A stretch of DNA of 64,000 bases from positions 15,307,544 through 15,371,543 of the forward strand of contig NC_085869.1 in the NCBI RefSeq assembly GCF_034702125.1, written 5' to 3'. Every line of letters starts with the position of its first letter. The stretch's first letter is position 1. Below the pieces are notes generated by a model. The model was not told where the DNA came from. It did not search any database and was given only the letters and a program-made list of their open reading frames with translations. The position numbers and the translations under genes are program-made. Source of the stretch: Engraulis encrasicolus. Its lineage: Eukaryota > Chordata > Actinopteri > Clupeiformes > Engraulidae. Of the stretch, positions 36,401 through 48,400 are shown piece after piece.

Positions 36401-39400
36401 TCACTAAATTCACTATGGACAGAACCTGCATGCTGTCTTTTTGGCTTTGGAGGAGATGGACCTTTTTGATGCAATATAGGTTCACCAGTGGCACTTGCAA
36501 GACCCATACCTTCTTCTGTCTTTTGAATTTGTGTTTGTGATTGTTCGACCCTAGACAAAGTAGACTTAGGAGGAGACGGAGCTTTTTGTTGTAATATAGG
36601 TTCACCAGTGGCACTTGCAAGACCCATGCCTTCTTCTGTCTTTTGCATCTGTGTTTGTGATTGTTCGACCATAGACCAATTAGACTCAAGCTCAACTGGT
36701 TCACCTTGCTCAGACAGAATATCCTGTTGCCATTTCAGTAAACGTTTAGCTGATGCCTCCTCCTCACTCACTAGATACTCACTTTCTGCTAAAATCTTAT
36801 CGTTATTTCCCTGCTGTTGCTGTGATGAAGAGGCAGCGGCTTGATAACCGCCATCGCCAAGAAAACTACCTTTTGCCATTTCGACTGAACTCGTGGTCTT
36901 TTGTATACCTGCAGCTGGACGTGTCACTGAAGCTTCAGTTGCCTGTTGAAAACGTGTATGACTCTTCTGCTTTTCAGCCCATCCAGGTTCCACATCTGCA
37001 ACTCCCTCATGCTCAGTTTGCACACCATGTTGCCATTTCAAGATTCTCTCAGCCAAGGCCTGCTCTTCACTCTCAAAGTCCTCAGTCTGGCTGGTAAGTT
37101 CATTGATGTTTTCCCTCGACAACTGTAGCTCACTCCGAGCTGCGAAATCCGCTCTTTTTCTGTCCTTCTCAGGGGATCTTGAGAACTGGCTAAGCGGCAC
37201 GTCATGCTGAGGTGATTTTTTACCTTCTTTTCCAAGCAGGTACTCTTCGGGTTGCTGCCTTCCTTGATCATTCCTCATCTCTTGCCATGGTGTAAGGTTT
37301 AAGTCAACCTCACGGTGATTTATATCCCTTTCCAAGCACCTGTAATCCTCTCGAAGTCGCACTTGTCCTTGTGTTGTTAGGGCCTCTCTGGACCTGTCTG
37401 TGACCTGCTCAGTCCTATGTTGTTGACCATAATGCATATCTTCTTGTCTGACTCGGGGCCTGACAACAGGACCCTCACTCTCATCTAAGGTTTTCTTCTG
37501 AACGCCCTCTGCTGCAACACCTCCCTGTTCAAGCCCAACTTTTCTGCTGACTTGTGCTTCAGGCTCTTGACCGTACTGAACATCCTGTCTGATTCGAGGC
37601 CTGACAACTGGACATTCGACTTGTTGTTGAGTGGGATCCATGGTCTTACCATACCCACCCTCTGAAAAGACACCTTTTGCATCATCTTGTGCAGCTGCCA
37701 TTCCTGTGCCATGTTTGTCTACAACAGCTCCTTTCTGCTCAGTTACAACATCATGTTGCCATTTTATGATTCTCTCAGCAAGTGCATCCTCTTCACTTAC
37801 TAACTCTTCACTTTTACTTGTAAGCTCTGAAATATTCTCTCTTGAAAGATGTAATTCACTTGAGCCATAGTATTCTCTTTGTTTTCTTTCTCTTCCAGGG
37901 GATCTTGTCTGCATTTTGAGGGGTACATCTCTGTCAGGGGATTTTCTCCTAGCTGGGTCTGTTCTGGCCATAAACTCCTCATGGGTTTCAAACTCAGGGT
38001 CAAATTCTTTGGAGATTCCTGATGCCATGAGTCGGTCATCATATTGCACATCATCTTGCCATTGTCTGAGAGTAACAGCTCGAATTTCTTTGCTGTGTTC
38101 CACCATGCCACTTTCTAAAATCTTTTCATGACCACCATCTCCAGATATACCCCGTTCAGAGGTTCTGTGGGTTGCCCCTTCAGTCATAGTTTCACTGAGG
38201 AACTTTTCTTTCATTGACTTGACAGCCACACTTCTGGCTGATTCTGTAAAAGCAGCATCCTCTCTGGTGACTCTAGCTTCTTTGGCAGCGTAGATTTTCT
38301 TTGCAGACTCACCAGCTTCAAGCCATTCTAGAACCTCTTTCTCTTTCTCCTTTATCATTTCTTCTTCGGTCCACTGCTCTGAACTTTGACGGTCCTCACC
38401 GACCAGTATGTCATATTCCATCTCATTCTGAGTGTCATGTTGTAAAGTGACATCTTTTTCTGCATGTGCCGCACCCTCTGCACTCGCACCTTGAATCTTC
38501 ACCTCCTGTTCCTTCAGTTCACCTTTCATTAACTGAATTGCCCTCGCTCTTGATTGGGGCTCAAAGGAATGTCTGACCCGAGGTGTACCTGATTCTCCAC
38601 TGTGTGAGCTCAGCCCTGTAATTCTCTCCAACCTCCTCTGGTAATCCATAGCGGCTTTACTATCTGGCTGATGCCTTGCTCTTGCAGCGTACTGTACATC
38701 AGGCAAGGTAGAAGGTCTGACTCTATGCCTCTCTGCATACTCTGAATAGCTTGGTTCACTTCCAAGTGATTCTAGGTCAAATTCTGTCGAAGACATTGTC
38801 GATATAGACATTCTCTTTTTCGTTTTAACAGCTTTTTGCAAAAGGGTGAGTTTTGCCCTGACCTCTCCATGAAGAGACTCTGTGTCACTGAATCTGTCAC
38901 TGTATCGGTCACTACAGCGGTCACTCAATTTGTCACTAAAGCGGTCACTAAGTCGGTCACTCAGTCTGTCACGGCCTGTAGTTCTATCACAGTAAATGTC
39001 ACTGTAACGGTCATTGAATCTCTCTGGTTTCTCAAACATAGGGGTTGGGGAGTGTGCCCTCTCTGAACCTGTTTCAAATGATGGTTTATCTGGGGCTTTT
39101 GAAGGGGATGAGGTTCTGAAATACATGGTGCGGTACATTTGAGCGCTTCTGGATCGCCTTCGCCCTTTATGTGGTTCAGATGTTTTATCATGTGGAGAGC
39201 CAACACATCTCAGGTCAACTCTGAATTTCCTCTCACCAGAGTCCCTTGAGTCTAAGCTTGAGCTCCTAGATTGTCTGGACTGAGATCTAGACTCAGGTCT
39301 AGACTGTCTCATACGAGACACATAATTTGCATCTTGCTCTTCCCTTAGAGAAACCAATAGGGATGCTGTAGTCTCGTCAGAGCCCTCAGAATTGATAGCC

Positions 39401-42400
39401 ATTACTTTATAACTACCTGAATCTTTGTCTACTATACTGTCAAATATTAAACATGTACTGTGTAAATGAGTTTTACTCTCAGTGTGTATTTTACGATGTT
39501 TACTCCTGTGAATCTGCCTGTTATTGTGGAACCATAAAATGGTTGGTGCTGGAAGAGCTGTCAGTCTACACCTCAAAACAGCAGGCTCACCCTCTAAAAC
39601 AGACTTAAACTTTAACTTCTTTGTGAAAGAAGGCACAATGTTTTCTGTAGGTGCCGTAGAAGACAAAAAAGACTGCTCTAAGCTTTCCTCTTCGTCTGAA
39701 AGCAGGTCTTCCGTTCCTTTATAATACAATTCTGTAAAAGAAGGGAAAAAATATTCAATGAAATGTCCACTGGACAAAAAAGTAGAAATTGAAAAAATAT
39801 TTCAAATTGTATATTAATAAAAAAAATATTAAAACTCGTGCAACAAGTCACAAAGCCAGAAAAAAAACAAATTCACTCACCATATTTGTTCGAATAAACG
39901 CAAGACTTGTCTCTTTATTAAACATTCTGACACGAAAATCGGTTGATGTTTTGTTCCTTCTTCTGTGGACATTTCTTCAAAGCATAAATTTCTTAAAAGG
40001 CATAAATATTTCCAAATAAAACTGATCTTTTACAGTATAACTTTTTTGGATTAACTTAATGTGTCTGATCTACAATATTCCTTACCTGACTTGCAGAAAG
40101 ATGAATAAACGCCCTTTCTAATCCTTTGTGGGTAAATGTTCAAATGTTTAAGAACATCGGCCTCCAATGTTAAATATAGGCTCGCAGCATTAAAAGCAGA
40201 TCTTGATTTGCATGAGAAGGCGTTTATTCGAACTAATATAGTTTACGAGTATAATCATGTTATTTAAAAAAGCAAACAACATTAATCACATCCCGCTATC
40301 TGCAAGCCAGTCTAAGAAATATTTGCAGGAAGGAGTTCCAGATTCAAGTGGTGAAATAAGCAATTAAAAGATGTGGCGAAATCCACATCTTTTAAGTCAT
40401 TATTTCCTACGGTCTGGAAACTTGAAAAGATTCTCATCCTGCACCATTTTTTTTGTTCATGAAACAACCCAGAAATATTCTTCATGCTTTAAACGGTAAA
40501 AAATAGATGCAGAACTCCACTTAGCAAAAACTGCTGTAAAGCAAGCATTTCAACAGTCAAATTGCTTGCTATGTAAAAACATAGAAAAACCAAACATACA
40601 GCAATTATAAAAGTATATCAGACAAAACTTTCACAGTGAAAAAGACTCAGTTCCTTGCATGCAGATGGTTCAATCCATCACCATCACTCACGCTCTCAGA
40701 CATTACATTCAATACAGAGTTTGAGTAACAAGATCTCAGAATCTGAAAGTAATTTGCATGTCCTACCTTTGACTTCTTCGTGAATCCTGGTCTCGGTCAC
40801 CTCCTGCACTCTAGGCGCTGTAAGAATAAAGAATAGGGTGGAAAGACAACATTATACAAGCTGCACAAACAGATATTCTACACATAACGGGTAGCCTAGT
40901 AAACCAGTGCCACCCATTGGTTGCGAGTGGTCTGGCCTCACATCGTTAGAGTGGTCTGCCAGGCTTGCCAAGAATCTGGCAAACCAATCACAACGCAGAG
41001 ATTTGTCTTGAATCAAAGCGGGCGGGGTTTTGAGGGAGAGACGACGAAGCTTGCAACGTTGGGAAAGCACATCAACGTGAAAGATAGTACTGATTGGTCA
41101 GAGCGCCGGCCTATAGGCACAGGCACGGTTTGAAAGACAATGGATTTTTCTCATCAACAATCTTCGGATGACTGTTCATGGGGACCAGACTAAATTACAC
41201 ATCCAATCTCATATTAGGCTGGTTTATCAGGCTACATAACAGGTTTTTTTTTTTTCAAAAAGCAATTCACATGAATATGAGAGGAGTCCACCACTGTGGA
41301 CATCTGTATGAGACAAAAGGAGTTTATGAAATAAAGAGTGGTGCAGATGGAAGGTTGAACAGCATGCATTTTGATAACAACTCAGTCTACCCACATGGCT
41401 GAAATGCGAAGAGTGTGTGGCTTTTGGCCAAAAAAGCTTGTTTTTAACACCAACGTCAACTGATGAATGTGAATGAAAAAAGAGGATTGTGAGGAAGAAC
41501 TTTGTGTATCCAGCAACAATATGATATGACAATGTATGAGAGTATGACTCAATATGACACTATACAAAGGCACACCTTCACCTGATTTACCATCTGTTGA
41601 CAGTGTGTCAGTCAGTTTTGTAACTGTGACACTATTGTCATCTTTTGCTTCAAGAGCTGATTTTGTTGTGAATTCTTTGATATCTTTGGGATGTCTTTGT
41701 ACACTCTGGTCCTTTGAAACTTTTTCATCTTTGGGCCTTTCGTCTAAAAAAAAGAAATTCATTGGGATTTTTTTGTTAAGCTGATGCCACAGAACAAATT
41801 GGACAAAAAGATCACCATTAAGATGTTTGAAAGAGGGATGAGATGGTGAAGGAAGATGATGTGATGAGGGCAAAAGAAATACCTATACGGTATAAGACTC
41901 ATGCGATGAAATGAGATGGAATGAATCTTCTGTGAGACTATATCCACCTTCTACTGTGAGCTGTGCTGTCGCTCTCCTCTCTCCTTGACTGTGTTTTACC
42001 GTGCAACTGTAGGTGCCCTGGTCTTCAGGCTGCACATTCAGTATGGTGAGTGTCATCTCTCCACCAACTCGTGTGAGTGTTATTCTGTCTGTGTTTTTGA
42101 GCTTCGTTCCATTATGATACCACACGATCTCAATGAAGTTTGTGTCACCAAAGTCACAGGTAAACTGAGCCATATCGCTTGGGCTCACATCAAGGTTAGC
42201 CATTCGGCTTTTTAAGATCGTGCTCGGCCTGTCAACTGGAGTAGGTCGCTGAGACACCTCTCGTGGGGGTGACGCCTCCTGAGGATGGGAACCAGGCATG
42301 CCAATATAATCTGATGGCTCTTTCCGCTGTCTGTCTTTTAACTTCTTGTCTGTGCCAGGCATTGTGGAGGTATAAGGTAAAGGTATTTTTGAACTGTCAT

Positions 42401-45400
42401 GTCCACGGTCCACTTCTGGCTTGGCACCATCATCAGCAGAAAGAACTGGAGGTGTTCCCTCAACCCACTTTGCTGCAACTACATCAGGTGACTTTTTTGC
42501 TGATTTTGCTTTTCGAAAGTCTGTATCTTTTGTCAATGAAATATCCACAGAGGACCTTCCTTTGGAACTTTCCACTGAGGGTGCATAATGAGGAAGATTA
42601 ACCGGATGTTCTATGCTCTCTGAGCCAGCAGTCGGCTTTTGTTTCTTGATCTCTGGTGCTGATGGTGATAACACGGTGATGGTCTTTTTTGACATTGACT
42701 CTGACATGAGAGTAGTAACTGGTAAATCCACCTGCATTTGCCATTCTTTTCCATCAGACTTCGACTTTTGCGTAACAGTTGTTTCGTAATGCATTGTCTG
42801 TGGGGGAAATGTTCTTTCAGATACGCTAACTATTGACTTAACTGCAGAAGAGTCCGTTTGCTGCTGAACAATCCCACCCTGTTCTGATGACTGGGGTATC
42901 TTCATGATAGACTCCCCAAACACAGCTACCTGACGACTACCTGGCAAGTCACCTTCTTCTGAGTCAGATTTCTGTGAGATATCATCACGAGGCCAATATT
43001 GAGGAGAACGCTTTTCGCTTTGCTTTGGCAGAGGGTGTATTTTATCGAAGGACTTTCCTGAAAAACTTTCCAATACCTGACTTGGGCCAGGCCAGCTGGG
43101 ATGTGTCTGTTTTTCTGCAGAATCAATTTTAATTTGTTGTGAACAACCTGCTTTAAAGCTGCCTGGAATCTGCTGGTTAAAACTATCCTGGCTCTGCTCA
43201 GAAATGCTACCAAATGGACTATCCATATCGGTCAGTTGCTCTTCAGGTACAAGCCTCTTTGGAGACGATGGCAATATTCCCATCTTAGACTTTTTTCGCC
43301 CCATTTCTGACGTTGACATGGAAGAAATTTGCTCCTGCATTTTCTCTTTGGGACTGTCAATATGTGAACTACCTGTTACAGTCAAGTCTTGTTTGGTTGT
43401 ACCTCTTTCTTGAGAGGATGCTAACACTCCAAAGATGATGCTTTCCTTCACAGTTTCTGACACATGGATGTGGCCAGGTGGATACACGTCTTGAGATTCC
43501 GATTCACTTCTGTACGAGAAAGATGTCTTAGTACGCTGTGTCTGTGAAGGCTCCTGCTGGGAAACTCTCACAGATTCTGTCTTTCCTCTGTTAGTTTCAG
43601 AAATGTGGCTAGTAGTTGGTATATCTAATACTCGACTAGGATCTGGCACAGTTTTCTTGCCTAACAAAGTAATGTCATAACTAGATTTCTGTTGAGGTAC
43701 CATCTCCTGTATACTGTCAGTAAAACTCATGGTTGATTGTCCTGTAACTGAATCTGGTTGGGGCCTACGCCCATCTTCATAGAGAAATACAAGAGATTTG
43801 GATACTTGGCTATCAGTTGACCTCTCTGCTTCCTGTTTTTCTTGTGGTGGGGCAGGAGGCTTACATGTTAAAGCCTTTTGAGTGGATTTGTCATGGCCCT
43901 GGTCAACTTTCATTGTCAAGCTCACTGTAGGCATATCAGTGTCCTGAGCAATTCCAATGCCTTTCATACCTGATTGAGAAATCCTCATAAATGACTTTTC
44001 AGACACTTGGCTTCTTGGTTGAGAAGATGGTAAAATTCCCATCATATACCTTTCCTTGATAGTTTCTGACACATGGGTTTGAGCTAGTACATCTTCAGGG
44101 GGATACATTTGGTGTACATGGGGTGTGCCCATCTGAGCGGCTTGCCAGCTAGCTGACTGAGAAATTGAGATAGGAGGAACTCTTCCCTGCATTTCCATGG
44201 ACTTGGTAGCATACGAACTGTCAGTAATTGACAACTCCTTCCTCGCTACACCTCTAGGTTGCAAAGAAGGTAATATTCCTATCATAGACCTTTCCTTGAC
44301 AGTTTCTGACACATGAGTTTGCGCTGGCTGATCTGCAGGGTACATTTCTTGGGGTTGCCTTCCTGGAAATTCGTAACGATATGACACAGATAGTTCTGTA
44401 TGTTGTGGAGGCCTTTGCTTTGAAATGCTTACAACTTTTTTCTGGGACACAACATCAGCAGTGATGGACACTGATGGTGTCTTCATTAAGGGTGTTGCTC
44501 TATGTTTTTCATACATGTGGCTAGTGGATGGTGTATCTATCATTTGCTTAGAGTCTGGTACAGTTTTGATCCCTGACAACGAAATATCATAGGTTGATGT
44601 CTCTTTAGCTGCTGACTCATCAAAAACATCTGGCTGGGGAACAAGACTAACTTCATGATGAGATACGGGTGGTTTGAATACACGGCTATCATATTTCCAC
44701 TTTATCTGTTGTGATTCCTCTGTATCAGGTTTTTCACTTTTAGGGGAGGCATATATGTCATGGGAAATCCTCCTAAATGATTGTTCTGACACTGACTTTG
44801 ATATTTGTCTATTGTAGGGTGAATCTTTCTGTTGTTCTTGCCAATGGGCAAGTTCAGTGACACGGATATCGGGGACATAGGGCATTTTCTCTTTTTCTCC
44901 AGTTTCCAAAACAATGCTAACAGTGGAGCTGTCTGGAGATGTCACCTGTTCTACAGTGGGCTGATGCACGTGGCTGTCATCAGGTTGACCACCATGTCGG
45001 ATGTTTTGAGAATGACTTTTAACACTGTGTGAATACACAGAGGAATGGAAAGCTGGCTGAGGAAACTCAAACAATCTATCTCTTGCAAAAATTGCAACAG
45101 ATGTTTCTGAAGGGGCTGGACTACCCTTGCCCTTGACTGATGTGTGAGATCTTGTCATATATGATTTGACTGATTTGCTATCCATCTTTGGCCCAAATTC
45201 TTCAGAATAAGACTCCATATCAAGGGTGTCTTTAGTTACATTAGCTGAAAAGTTAACCAGAGGGATTTTCTCAGAAACATCAGTGATAGGTATTGAAGAT
45301 GGCTTGGCCTGTTCCTCTACTGGTGTCTTTAGAATAGAGTGTAAGGAGATTGGCATACTAGATCCAGCTTTGAGTGGCTCTGGTTTTTGAGGTTTAGACA

Positions 45401-48400
45401 TACTGGTGGGCTTCTTGAAAGGCACTGCTGTGGAAGGACTGGCTACTTGGGTATCTTCTTGTCCTGTTGTTGAGAGCATGTCAAGAGAGATTTTTGCTTT
45501 ATGGACCTCAGTAGTTTTATCTGTTGGTTCCTTAGAAGATGCTTTCGAAGATATTTCCAAGACAGAGATGGGGACTTTCGGTTTCATGTCTTTAGAAAAT
45601 GACTTAATATGAAGAGTTTCAGACGTAGCTTTAAGACTTTCAGATGATAAAGAATCCGATCCTAGACCAGCTTCAGTAATAGTCTTCTTTGACAGAGAGG
45701 AAGGGCTTTTGACAGACCCTGTCTGAAAGATGAGAGCTTCTGAAAGAGTTTGTCCATGGCTTGAGGCCGCTGGCCTCTCTATTACTTTCACTGATTGATC
45801 TGAACAATACAAAAGAATAAATTAGGTAATTTAATGTATCTTCGCAGTTAAGAGCATATCAGAATATGTGCGTCACAGCAACTTCAAAGATCACAGTAGT
45901 GAATAACAGCTTCAAATCCACTCAAACAGGGTGTAGTAGTGAATTTGACAGAAAACGTGTGAGGTCCACATCAAACAAAACAAATGGTGTTGATCACTGA
46001 AGTGAAGTTCAGAGTAGTCCATAAAGGGAAGGTGGGGGGAAAGACCATCCTATAAACACATAGTGGTTAGCCTGACCGTGAAATTAGTAATGAGTGATTC
46101 TCCTTTTGAGGGAATGTCTCAGGAAAGGTGTGGAAAACATTAATCATGGTGTGTTACTGAAACGGCAAGCTTTTTGAAGTCAACAGTAGACAATTTACCT
46201 TCTGCTGTTACAGTCAGGGTAGCTGTGCATACAGTCTCTCCTGCGCTATTGTTTGCTACGCATGTGTATTGCCCGGCATGCTCAGGGAAAGCATCAACTA
46301 TGATAAGTGTTGCAGTGTTTGTCATCTCATCAAAATGGAAGACAATATCTTTGGTTGCCTTTATGAGCTCCCGATTGTGGTACCAGCGGATTTCTGGCAT
46401 TGGCATACCGGTAACACATGCATGAAATCTAGCTACTTCTCCGTGGTGCACGGAACAGCTCGTAATGGGCTGAATGAAAGTAGGCTTTTGACCAATTGGT
46501 TCCTTCTTAACACTTGATATGGAGAGACTGGTTTTGGCATGCCACTGTTTGGATGCAGTGTCCTGTGTTTGTTTTTCTCCTGTAAGGAAGTATCCCACCA
46601 ATTCAGTATATGAACAATCGATCATGTACAACTTATTATTGTCAAGTCACACTGAACTGCATTCGGCTAAGAACACTGACATGTATGGCATTCCATAGTC
46701 AATGAAAATGTTTAAAAATCATATAACAATTAAAGTTATTCATCTTTTTTTGTTGACAGAATGGCTCCAGAAATGAAAACTCACCATCAATCCTCAGAAC
46801 TGCAGAGCAGGATACCATTCCTGCAGCGTTACGGGCGACACAAGTGTACTCTCCTTCATCTTCAAGGTAAACCCTGGAAATCTCCAACTTGCAATTGTCA
46901 TCAAACTGGGACATCCGGAAGACGTCAGACTGCTTGAGCTCCTTGTCTTTGCTGTACCACTTGATAGTCAGATCTAGTAAGGGAGGACAGTGATTCAACA
47001 AATTAAATTCAGCTGACATTAAACTATTGTTAGTCATTTATAGAATATAGGATTGAATATTTTTTGTCAATGTAAAACCTACAATGCAATTGAGCATTCC
47101 TTGTTGATTGAAGCAATACATATTAACAAATAATTACAAATAAATTAAAAAATCTGATTTGAACCTAAATTTACCTTATAAACAAAAAATATAGGGATAA
47201 TTTTATGGTCTGAGATCTAATTTTGATACATACCGTCTCCAGAGACCCGGCACTGGAATCTTACAGATTCACCCTCCTTGGCAGTGACATTTTGGATTGG
47301 AGAGATAACGACAGGGGGCGACACAGGAGCCCCTGAATCTGGTGACACCACCTCAGAGACTGAAATAGAAATATAAACCAGTTATGCTAAAAAAAAAACA
47401 TTTCATCACTTAATTTAATTTCAACCTGATGCACTTGTGGCCTCTGTAGTGTATAAATAAAGACATACAGTACAAAGAGAAACAACGATATACCTTCCAC
47501 AGTGAGATTGGCAGAGCTGGATGCCTGTCCAAAGTCATTCGTGGCCACGCAGTTATAGAGAGCCGCGTCCTCTGGGAAGACCTCGATCAGCAGCAGTTGG
47601 TGCTCATTTCCATCACGAAGGAACTTGCACTTGAAGCCAGCAGACAAGGCCTGGGAGTTCTTGTACCAAGCCACCTGAGGCTGAGGAATACCAGTAACCT
47701 CCACAGTGAAGCGTGCAGGCTTGCCGGCCTCGACATTGAGAGCCTCCATTTGGCGGGTTATCCTAGGTGGTTCAGGAACTGTTCAGGAGATAGAAGTAGA
47801 GAGACTGGATAAGAGAGAGGTTCCGTTGGCCCATTGTTTCCGTGTTCTACTGTCGCAAGGGGAAGGGGGGGAATCCCCCTTTAGGCAGACCTAAGGATTG
47901 TCCTATTCAAATGTCAGAGAATCTATGACACGTCCCCTAAGGCAGACCTTGGTCATGTTAGGTGCCCATAGCAACCTATGACATTGGCGTATCTCCATAA
48001 TACTCCTAGAATCTCTGATAGAAGTGGTGAGGGTAGATGGAAGAGCCAAAAAGCATGCTTGCACAAAACGTCATGTTCATTGTGGTTTATAAAGTATAGA
48101 AACATGGAAAATTAATTTAGCACTCACTTTTGACATGAAGTGTAACCACACTTCTGTTCTTGCCAGCAACAAATGTGTACTCTCCGGCATCCGTTCTGAA
48201 GGTTTCAGTGATGGTCAGACGGTGAACCTTTCTGATTGCTATGTAGTTGAAACGCTCCTCTGAGAAGAACTGGATCTCAACTCCATTCCTCAGCCAGCGG
48301 CCCTCAATGTCCTCCTCATTGACCTCAAACTCCAATGTAGCGCGTTGCTTCTCAACAACCTAATCAGACAAAAACAGACTGTCAGCTCAACTAAAACCAA

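Noticed and set aside
41382..41873. Coding extension of w37 into its flanking introns
   Set aside because: The acceptor (TTTTTTTAG at about 41744) and donor (GAAG|GTGTGC) bound a 168-bp exon in phase; the extension is histidine/isoleucine-rich, intron-like sequence.
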